Shown: positions 17,801 through 23,267 of the stretch, piece by piece
Numbering within the stretch: position 1 is the first letter of the stretch
Layout: each line of letters begins with the position of its first letter
Origin: JANXSF01 sp043755435
Lineage (GTDB): Bacteria; Acidobacteriota; Terriglobia; Bryobacterales; Bryobacteraceae
DNA length: 47,587 nt
Assembly: GCA_043755435.1 (NCBI GenBank)
Contig: JAYUSZ010000428.1
Coordinates: 1-47,587 of the forward strand
Direction: 5' to 3'
The notes under the pieces: model-generated
The model's input: only the letters and a program-made list of their open reading frames with translations
Databases searched by the model: none
What the model was told of the DNA's origin: nothing
Position numbers and translations under genes: made by a program

Positions 17801-18095
17801 GCACACGGGCACCGATGTTTACTTCAAGCCCGGTCTGCTGATACTTGGTGAAACCCGCCGCTTCCACCACCAGGTCGTAAGTTCCGCGGACGACGGCGCT
17901 GATGGTAAAGCTTCCGCTTGCTCCTGCAGTGGCTTTGTAGACCGAGCCGGTTTGCGGACTCTTCAGGGTCACGGCGGCATTGACGATTATCGCGCCAGAA
18001 GGGTCGGAAATGAATCCTGTGACTAGCCCGGAATCCGTTTGAGCAAGCAGAGCACTTTGCAGAACCAGCAAAGCAACAACAATTCTATTCATCAT
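14868..18095 (-). CDS. Oar-like TonB-dependent outer-membrane receptor (glycan locus)
   Basis: 1075 aa from ATG 18095 (two codons before another ATG), chosen because gagg stands 6 nt upstream; the longer frame to 18242 lacks a leader. A signal peptide (NRIVVALLVLQSALLAQ) is followed by a carboxypeptidase-regulatory beta-sandwich ('GLVTGFISDPSGAIIVNAAV'), then a plug with 'LPLNGRNYSQL' and 'FLVDGIDNN'. A 22-stranded barrel region ends in 'MQLGLRLVF', the terminal aromatic needed for outer-membrane insertion. It imports or binds large ligands using TonB energy. It is first in an operon whose next two genes overlap or nearly abut (sulfatase, GH43-like), so sulfated oligosaccharide is a plausible ligand (inference). 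A divergent regulator gene and a strong dyad lie upstream. Confidence 0.92.
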   Translation of the reverse strand: MMNRIVVALLVLQSALLAQTDSGLVTGFISDPSGAIIVNAAVTLKSPQTGSVYKATAGASGSFTISAVVRGTYDLVVEAAGFTKYQQTGLEVNIGARVQANVTLKVGSTSEAIEVTVATPLLESQSASVGQVIDNKTIVTLPLNGRNYSQLALLIPGAVPNYGSRAADGFSLNGQRTFQNVFLVDGIDNNSYILGADTASTQAIRPSADAIQEFKVDSATYSAEFGRAAGGVISVSIKSGTNKLRGSLFEFIRNNELDANNFFSNRAGLKRPPLRRNQFGGTVGAPIIKNRTFYFGSYQGTLVRQSTTITSTVPTGNSASGDFGAVNIYDPLLVAGGIRQQFPGNIIPASRLDPVGLKVAALYAKPNLLSAVNNYARNVGTSDSDHQGDGRLDHKLTERDSLFVRFSVNQRTVDRQALFAAPGNGGTGFNDLPLNQSFKAWSGIGNWTRVITPSVVNEFRLGYTHNESNQLSPATQSFYESFGIKGVPSHEGLVGLPTFNIAGYAILGDRTSTPNPKIADVFQVIDNASMVRGNHTIKFGMDMRLTQNYAGAGNAARGNITFNGQFTSRTPGSGVGPALADLLLGQTSNAALSTILLGDLRNNYIGFFINDSWKLSRKLTMELGLRYELQTPYWEKNNLQGSFDLNASSSTYGTVVPAKAGGFLAKSFNRLDTNNWAPRLGLAYQIAPKTVIRSAAGVFYGGPGYQGIGVMGPANPPFFMNVTLPSANTAAVSQMVLSAGFPANLLSPRNLANPAAVALLPNTPNTSVYQWNFAVQQELPSSFALTVGYVGSSSTHLQALLDSNDPVPGPGAINARRPFPSYGTIWLNSNWAQGNYHSLTAKLERRFVRSLSLLSSYTFSHAIDNSVNGEDSAAGSFLPQNPRDLISERASSATDIRHRLVTSGIWDIPAGKKDGMLGRHPATRAIFGGWQIAGILTLQTGIPLTPVLSNNPANTSGTGPIRPNRLADGNLPSGQRAIQRWFDTTAFAAPAPFTFGNSGRQFILAPGVKTLDASLNRNFRLSEDKRLEFRAEMYNLTNTPQFGRPILQVNLPTAGTIASTLIPNRLMQLGLRLVF

Positions 18096-18167
18096 TTCCA
18101 TCCTCGTAGTTTGTTCGCATATTTTAACTATGGTCGCAAAATGATTCATAAGATGGAATGAGAATTC

Positions 18168-18205
18168 GCAGGATTTCACATGGGCTTCCCATGTGAAATT
18201 CCTGC
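18168..18205. promoter_or_regulatory. 17-bp dyad, candidate operator between divergent genes
   Basis: Left arm gcaggatttcacatggg (18168-18184), 3-nt spacer ctt, right arm cccatgtgaaattcctgc (18188-18205). The arms are complementary over 17 positions with one extra base in the right arm. It lies 73 nt upstream of the receptor start and 50 nt upstream of the regulator start. That position suits an operator for the divergent membrane-bound regulator, although a transcript hairpin cannot be excluded. Confidence 0.6.
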
Positions 18206-18254
18206 ATAACCATTGGTTTAGATCTGTGATAGACTTCAACAAATAACCAAGCCA

Positions 18255-19535
18255 ATGGGTACTGGGCCACTTACCGCAAATCGTATGTCAATCCCCCCAG
18301 AGGCGAGGGAGTGCCTGGAACGGCTACTCCAACACCCCGAGATCATGCGTGCCCCGAGAATCAGGAGCGTCCTGAGCTTCTTGATTGAGCGGATGCTGGC
18401 CGGTAGGGAAGATGAAATTAGCGAAGATATCATCGGCCAATTGGTCTTTGGGAAGCCGGAAGGCTATAACCGCGGCGATGATAACATCGTTCGCGTGACC
18501 GTCCGGCACCTACGCGCGAAGCTGTCGTCATACTACAGTACCGACGGGAGAGGCGAGGCATGGGTGCTGGAGATACCGAAGGGAAACTACGTCCCGGTGC
18601 TTCGGCAGAGGACGCTGGAACCCGAGACCATAGAAAAGTTGTTCGAGGCCCCGGCCGCTCCTTCCCGGTTGTCGAATCGGGTGCCTTGGGTGCTCAGTGC
18701 AGTGCTTCTGGTGGGAAATCTCATCTTTGGAACACTATGGTACAGCCAGTGGCAAGGTAGCTCCGTGAACGACGCCGGATTGGCTCAGGAGCTTTTCTTC
18801 AAAGTGGGACAACGGGTGTCCATCATTTCGACTGACTCCAATCTTCAGTTGTTCCGGATGATGTACAAGCAAACGGTAACTCTCAGCGACTACATCAGCC
18901 GAAGTCACACAAAGCCGGACGCTCCAACGGCCAGCCCCGAAATCCTGGGTGCCCTGACATTCATCGGCTCTTCGACCGACACTAGCCTAGCCAGTAGCCT
19001 GGTCGCTCAACGCCTTCAGAGAGCCGGTGCACAGTCGCACATCCGCATGCGCCATCCCCGCGAGGTCGCTATGTCCGATTTTCAGCAAGACAACATGATT
19101 CTACTTGGAGGCCCCTGGATCAACCCTTGGGGACAGCTCTTTGAAGATCGCCTCAACTTCCGGCTCGTTCCTCCAAAAGAGGACACCACCGTATCCTACG
19201 TGGTAAATCTTGGACCGCAGCCGGGGGAGCCGCCTGCATTCCGAAACCATAGGGAAGGTGCCTTCGACGTGGGCTACGCGCGGATCGCTCTGCTGCCCAA
19301 CTTGTCCAACTCAGGAAAAGTTCTTCTCGTCGGAGCCACCGACCAGGCATCGATCGAAGCAAGCGGACAGTACCTGGTAGATCCGGCGGCACTCCTCGAA
19401 CTGCTTGTGCGGCTTAAGGTCTCCAGCGCACGCAGCCTACCATTTTTCGAATTAGTACTCGAGGTCCGATCCGTCAACATCACGCCGCGGAACGTTCGCA
19501 TGATTGCGTCACGCGTAGTCCATGCCGGGCAGTAA
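18255..19535 (+). CDS. Transmembrane one-component transcriptional regulator (acidobacterial type)
   Basis: 426 aa. The cytoplasmic N-terminus (~11-115) has the pattern 'CLERLLQHPEIMRAPRIRSV', 'EISEDIIGQLVFGKPEGYNR', 'DDNIVRVTVRHLRAKLSSYY' and 'LEIPKGNYVPVL'. This is a DNA-binding-like domain common in Acidobacteriota, where it is coupled to sensor or TPR domains. One membrane helix at ~143-163 ('VPWVLSAVLLVGNLIFGTLW') follows, then a ~260-residue extracytoplasmic domain I cannot assign ('ILLGGPWINPWGQLFEDRLN' is notable). The layout is ToxR/CadC-like: signal outside, DNA binding inside. Divergent transcription from the receptor-sulfatase-glycosidase operon suggests it controls that operon. 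ATG 18255 has no clear Shine-Dalgarno; ATG 18285 is an alternative start. Confidence 0.8.
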   Translation: MGTGPLTANRMSIPPEARECLERLLQHPEIMRAPRIRSVLSFLIERMLAGREDEISEDIIGQLVFGKPEGYNRGDDNIVRVTVRHLRAKLSSYYSTDGRGEAWVLEIPKGNYVPVLRQRTLEPETIEKLFEAPAAPSRLSNRVPWVLSAVLLVGNLIFGTLWYSQWQGSSVNDAGLAQELFFKVGQRVSIISTDSNLQLFRMMYKQTVTLSDYISRSHTKPDAPTASPEILGALTFIGSSTDTSLASSLVAQRLQRAGAQSHIRMRHPREVAMSDFQQDNMILLGGPWINPWGQLFEDRLNFRLVPPKEDTTVSYVVNLGPQPGEPPAFRNHREGAFDVGYARIALLPNLSNSGKVLLVGATDQASIEASGQYLVDPAALLELLVRLKVSSARSLPFFELVLEVRSVNITPRNVRMIASRVVHAGQ

Positions 19536-19555
19536 CGGCCCAACCCATGAACGCG

Positions 19556-19596
19556 AGTGAACCAGTTAAGTTGTTAAATCCAGGAGAGTGTTTTAG
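19556..19596 (+). repeat. IS110 3'-end remnant, right copy (inverted with 11037-11074)
   Basis: Reads aaccagttaagttgttaaat followed by ccaggagagtgtttta, matching the minus-strand reading of 11037-11074 with about four differences. Only the terminal tail of the IS remains here; no transposase frame is present. The surrounding 19536-19754 contains no gene. Confidence 0.75.
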
Positions 19597-19754
19597 GAAG
19601 GAACTCGACTTCTCAAATCTTATTCCAGTTCTAGCCCTTTTTCATACCCCGGTTGTGTGGCCAACCGGCATGAGCTAATCACAAGGCATTCTACTAGGAT
19701 TCTAAAGCACTTAACCATAGCGCCCTCCAACCCGTCTGCTATCCTGTACTCGCC

Positions 19755-20489
19755 ATGACAACAGATGACAAACGCAAAGAAACCTCGCGCCTCAACGCGC
19801 TCAAATCCACCGGCCCCAAAACCCCCGAAGGCAAACGCCGTTCTGCCTTCAACTCAACCACCCACGGCGCATACGCCAGAAACCTCATCCTTCCCGGCGA
19901 AAGGCTCCCCGAATTTGAGGAACTTATCAAAGTTCACCTCGAAACCTGGAAACCCACCAACCTCATCGAGGACATCCTAGTCACAGAAATGGCTACAACC
20001 CTCTGGCGTCTCCGTCGTCAGGCCCCAGCCGAAGCTAGCCTCATCGACATCCAAATTCAGCGCATGACCTGCAACGAACTGGAATTCACCAGCCTCAATG
20101 CCCATGGAGCTTACGGCCTCGCCGTGGCTGGCCTGCTAGGTCACAGTGACGCCATAAACCAAATCGCCCGTCAAGGCCGACGCCTGCTGTCCCTCTATCA
20201 ACAACTACGCCAGGAAATCCTCACCAACCGCCAACTCTTCCCACCCAGCGCCCCCGAACCACCTGACCTGCAACCTCAATCAGATCCCGAGTCCCAAGTG
20301 GAACCAATTGAAAACACAACACTGGATGACCAGGAACTCGCAACTGAAAACTTACCCGTTGAAGCGAAGCTAATTGTGGCAACCGAAAACCAAGTCATCC
20401 ATCCCCGCAGCCCCCTTTACGACTCACTCCCTTCAATTTTTCAACCAACATTAACAGAAAAGCCGCTTACTTCAGCCGCAACAAGCTAA
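19755..20489 (+). CDS. Conserved hypothetical protein with STGPKTPEGK motif
   Basis: 244 aa from ATG 19755. The N-terminus 'LNALKSTGPKTPEGKRRSAF' then 'NSTTHGAYARNLILPGE' is the hallmark of a multi-copy family of unknown function common in Acidobacteriota and Planctomycetota. A helical middle (EDILVTEMATTLWRLRRQAP) follows, and then an acidic, proline- and glutamine-rich C-terminal ~80 residues that is probably disordered. There are no membrane segments or signal peptide. Codon use is strongly C-ending and lysine codons are frequent, unlike its neighbours. It lies between the IS110 remnant and the IS3 element, so it may belong to a mobile region. Confidence 0.75.
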   Translation: MTTDDKRKETSRLNALKSTGPKTPEGKRRSAFNSTTHGAYARNLILPGERLPEFEELIKVHLETWKPTNLIEDILVTEMATTLWRLRRQAPAEASLIDIQIQRMTCNELEFTSLNAHGAYGLAVAGLLGHSDAINQIARQGRRLLSLYQQLRQEILTNRQLFPPSAPEPPDLQPQSDPESQVEPIENTTLDDQELATENLPVEAKLIVATENQVIHPRSPLYDSLPSIFQPTLTEKPLTSAATS

Positions 20490-20602
20490 GAAAGCAAGTT
20501 TGCGACAACTTAGGAGCTTAGAACCTATTGAAAAAATCTTTTTTGAACTACCTGCCTTGCAAAATTGGATAGCTGCGCCTACCCAAACCATTGTTTTTCT
20601 TA

Positions 20603-20637
20603 TGGAGTGAACCCCAAAACTGAGACACGCTGAAAAG
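20603..20637 (+). repeat. IS3 left terminal inverted repeat
   Basis: 35 bases starting tggagtgaacccc. It matches the right end (22665-22700, complement) at most positions, with a 1-nt length difference. The preceding tta forms the candidate target duplication. Confidence 0.8.
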
Positions 20638-20670
20638 ACGCACTTTCCATCGAATGGAGATGAGAGGAAC

Positions 20671-21321
20671 ATGTCAAATTGGCGTCGACACACGATCGAG
20701 TTTAAGAAGCAGGCAGTCGAGAAAATGCGAACCTGCGAAAATATTAACGACTTAGCCCGAGAACTGCAGATCCAACGGAAACTTCTGTACACATGGAAAT
20801 ACCAGTTTGAAGGCCGTCCCGAACCGCGGCACGCGAACTTCGCAACAACCGCAGAGGAACGCAAAGATAAACCTACAAACAGCATTGACACTTCTGAATC
20901 TAGGTATCGCAAGCCAAAACGGGGACATGGTTCGCTGGGCCTGAAGCAACAGAACTGCGAATAGAATCATCAATATCTCTAAGCGAGGGGCTTGCGTACC
21001 GTGTACCCTTTTTGGCGGCCGTTTTAAGTACTTCAGTCTCACCATTTGGGTGACTCTATTTCACTGATTCAATTACGGCAAGTCCATTTGTTTTGAGCCA
21101 TCTCGTCGTTTTCCTAATAACTCAACTGCCGTTTCTGGGATAAACGCTTGGTAGACGAGATCACCAAGCTCAAATCGGCGCTAGCCGACAAAACCCTGGA
21201 AAACGATTTTTTCAAAACTGCCTTGCACACCATCAAGGAAGGACGCCAGCAGAACACCGCAACTGGCGCCTCGGCCTCTACGAAACCATCCAGTCGTGGA
21301 CGCAAGAGCAAGGCAGTTTAG
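20671..21321 (+). pseudogene. IS3 orfA (helix-turn-helix/leucine zipper), split by insertion
   Basis: The 5' part (20671-20872) encodes 'TIEFKKQAVEKMRTCENIND' and 'LQIQRKLLYTWKYQFEGRPE', the DNA-binding helix-turn-helix of OrfA. The 3' part (21139-21321) encodes 'RLVDEITKLKSALADKTLEN' and 'DFFKTALHTIKEGRQQN', the leucine-zipper end. Joining 20872 to the base after the second GATAAAC at 21145 restores one continuous frame: EERKDK-RLVDEI. Between them lies a foreign segment with an in-frame stop at 20962. The interrupted gene should give a truncated protein without the zipper, so the element is probably not self-mobile. Confidence 0.85.
20866..21145. mobile_element. MITE-like insertion in IS3 orfA, 7-bp target duplication
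   Basis: GATAAAC occurs at 20866-20872 and again at 21139-21145. Removing one copy plus the ~266 bases between them restores the orfA frame exactly. The inserted segment has no gene. Its ends form an imperfect inverted repeat: left aaacagcattga against the complement of the right end, aaacggcagttga. These are the features of a small non-autonomous transposable element. The family of the mobilising transposase is unknown. Confidence 0.7.
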
Positions 21322-21323
21322 GA

Positions 21324-22217
21324 GTGGAACGGATGTGTTATCTGCTGGGAGTCAGCCGGGCAGGTTACTACCGTTATCTGATGGAAACGGTTCCCGATGA
21401 AGCGGAAATGGCGATGCGATCCACCATTCAGGAAATCGTGCTGGCCCACCATCGCCGCTACGGTTACCGGCGGGTGACAGCCGAATTACATCGTCGCGGC
21501 ATGGTGGTCAACCACAAGCGGGTGCTACGAATGATGAGAACCGACAACTTACTTGCCGTGCGGTATCGTAAGTTCATTCTAACTACCGATTCCCAGCACG
21601 GCTGCCAGGTAAGTCTGAACCTGGCAGCACGTATGACTCTAACTGGCATCAACCAACTCTGGGTTGCTGATCTGACTTATATCCGGCTGAAAACCGAATA
21701 TGTTTTTCTAGCCGTTGTCATTGACCGCTATTCGCGTAAAGCCATCGGTTGGTCGCTGGACCGCACTCTGGCGGCAAGAGTAGCAGTGACAGCATTGCAG
21801 CAAGCCATTGCTAATCGCCATCCGCAGCCAGGAGTGGTCCATCATTCTGACCAAGGTATTCAGTATGCCTGTAGCGATTATGTCGACTTACTCAAAGCCA
21901 ATAAGATGGTTGCCAGCATGAGCCGGCCAGCCAACCCATACGACAATGCCGCTTGCGAAAGCTTTATGAAAACTCTCAAGCAGGAGGAAATCTATTGCAA
22001 CCAATATCATGGCTTTGATGACTTAGCCGCTCACTTAGACCAATTCATCGGGACTTACTACAACCACTTACGGCTGCACTCAGCACTCGGCTATCTGACA
22101 CCGGAGGAATTCGAGCGCGACGCAACCAATGCCCTCAACCAGGATGATCCATATTTGCAAGCGGCAACCATGGAGTATTTCACCCCGCCAATAAAGGGGG
22201 TACCGATTCCCAAATGA
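21324..22217 (+). CDS. IS3 orfB, DDE-type transposase (integrase core)
   Basis: 297 aa from GTG 21324, 2 nt after the orfA stop and in the -1 frame relative to it, as expected for an IS3 pair using frameshift or reinitiation. An HTH_21-like start ('RRYGYRRVTAELHRRGMVVN') is followed by the rve integrase core. Catalytic residues are Asp in 'QLWVADLTYI', Asp in 'VVHHSDQGIQY' and Glu in 'NAACESFMKTLKQEE', the D-D-(35)-E layout. The C-terminal 'YYNHLRLHSALGYLTPEEFE' is characteristic of the family. The gene looks intact, so in principle it could act with OrfA supplied by another copy. Confidence 0.92.
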   Translation: MERMCYLLGVSRAGYYRYLMETVPDEAEMAMRSTIQEIVLAHHRRYGYRRVTAELHRRGMVVNHKRVLRMMRTDNLLAVRYRKFILTTDSQHGCQVSLNLAARMTLTGINQLWVADLTYIRLKTEYVFLAVVIDRYSRKAIGWSLDRTLAARVAVTALQQAIANRHPQPGVVHHSDQGIQYACSDYVDLLKANKMVASMSRPANPYDNAACESFMKTLKQEEIYCNQYHGFDDLAAHLDQFIGTYYNHLRLHSALGYLTPEEFERDATNALNQDDPYLQAATMEYFTPPIKGVPIPK

Positions 22218-22664
22218 CTCTTCGCTGGCAGCGGAAATGGCGCGAAGCCAATCGTCGCCCTATACAGGGAAACTCTCCAAACGACCGGATTCTACATGGG
22301 CCGGATTGGAATCGCTATGAGAGAGTTTGCGGCCATTTCTTCTCCGCCGTTCCGCTACCGCAAATTCCGGAGACTCCAAGAGTTTCCCGGAATGCGTTTT
22401 TCAGGCATCGCGGAATCTACCACTCCGATGGGGCTTTTTGTCAAGCCGGGGCCAGAGGGCCGCCTCCCGTTGGTCGGCCCTGGAGCCCAGCTAAAGAACG
22501 CGACGGAAGGGGCGCGCTCTGCCCATCGTCTGCGATGAGTTCCGGCCGGCTATTCCTTGATCGGGGTGCTCGCCAGCATTGCCCGTCTGCGCTTCACCGG
22601 CAGCCCGATCATAAAACACTGGACGGATTTCAGGAAAGGATTTATTATCGAATGGTAACTGCGT
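22218..22664. other. IS3 3' tail without recognisable gene
   Basis: About 450 bp between orfB and the right inverted repeat. One frame (from ATG 22214, overlapping the orfB stop) stays open past the IS end to 22861. Its translation is proline/arginine-rich with no domain, and it crosses the repeat boundary, so it is not called as a gene. It may be a passenger remnant or an untranslated IS tail. Confidence 0.5.
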
Positions 22665-22700
22665 CTTTTCCCCTGTGTCTCACCAAAGGGGTTCACCCCA
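22665..22700 (-). repeat. IS3 right terminal inverted repeat
   Basis: 36 bases whose complement starts tggggtgaacccc and contains tgagacac and gaaaag as in the left end. It is followed immediately by tta. Confidence 0.8.
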
Positions 22701-23140
22701 TTATCAGCGTGCAGTCGCGTGCATCCGCGGCCATTCCTTTTTTCGCTTTCCAATATAGTTGGTCTCCAAAGGGGATACCCAAAATCCGGTTCACAGCATA
22801 CCGTAAAATTTTTGATCCCTATTTTCACAATCAGTTACTGCCAAACCATAGCTTCATCTAAGTCGGTCGGCGATACAGCCCATGTTAAATTGCAGACATG
22901 AATATAGCATCTGGCACAAACTGGGTGACACAATCCGCCTCGCCACCCTTCAGCCGATTCAACAAACCCGGCGCTCCGAATGTCGTAGCTGGCCCCCGAC
23001 CTCCGTTGTGCGAGCGAACGTCCCCCAAAGGGCACTTACTAAAATCGTCGTTTTCTTATCAGCGTACCTAGCGTTGATCGGCGGCCAATAATTCCTTTCT
23101 CCGTTTCGTCTGCGCTACTTAGCAGGCTAGTACAATAGTT
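22701..23140. other. Intergenic region, no gene recognised
   Basis: 440 bases between the IS3 right end and the conserved leader of the SPFH gene. Short frames (for example 22882-23091) have no motif, no ribosome-binding site and atypical composition. No tRNA fold was found by eye. Confidence 0.5.
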
Positions 23141-23267
23141 CTAAATAAAAAACGTTAAAGGCTGAAAATTTTCAATAAATGGAACGAATCTTTCCACGAC
23201 CTCGTATCATCCAATGGACCGGCTGAGTGAGAAATCCCGCAGCCGGTAGTCCTCCTTGGAGGGCTTT
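23141..23267 (+). promoter_or_regulatory. Structured 5' leader of the SPFH gene
   Basis: Three perfect inverted repeats occur in order: tggaa/ttcca (23180-23184 and 23192-23196, 7-nt loop); accggct/agccggt (23218-23224 and 23241-23247, 16-nt loop); and cctcc/ggagg (23251-23255 and 23258-23262). The last pair would place the ribosome-binding site ggagg against an upstream cctcc, although a 2-nt loop is too tight for a full 5-bp stem. All arms are unchanged in the duplicated copy at 8450-8576 although the sequence between them has diverged. This suggests a cis-acting RNA control element; the signal is unknown. Confidence 0.55.

Larger units (their letters stand above)
20603..22700 (+). mobile_element. 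IS3-family insertion sequence (about 2.1 kb) with internal insertion
   Basis: Bounded by imperfect inverted repeats: TGGAGTGAACCCC... at 20603-20637 and the complement of ...GGGGTTCACCCCA at 22665-22700. The arms share TG(G/A)(G/A)GTGAACCCC, TGAGACAC and GAAAAG. The trinucleotide tta occurs immediately outside both ends (20600-20602 and 22701-22703), fitting the 3-bp target duplication usual for IS3. Inside are orfA (interrupted), orfB (intact DDE transposase) and about 450 bp after orfB. Without the internal insertion the element would be about 1.82 kb, longer than most IS3 members because of the 3' tail. Confidence 0.9.

Noticed and set aside
22703..22740. Short imperfect repeats (cgtgca, cgcgtgcatccgcgg) after the IS3 end
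   Set aside because: Too short and irregular to call a repeat element or structured RNA without genome-wide copies.
22214..22861. 215-codon ORF after orfB
   Set aside because: It crosses the IS3 right inverted repeat and candidate target duplication, has a proline/arginine-rich composition, and has no domain.
23256..23267. TTG start four codons upstream of the SPFH ATG
   Set aside because: The TTG overlaps the Shine-Dalgarno ggagg that serves the ATG at 23268.
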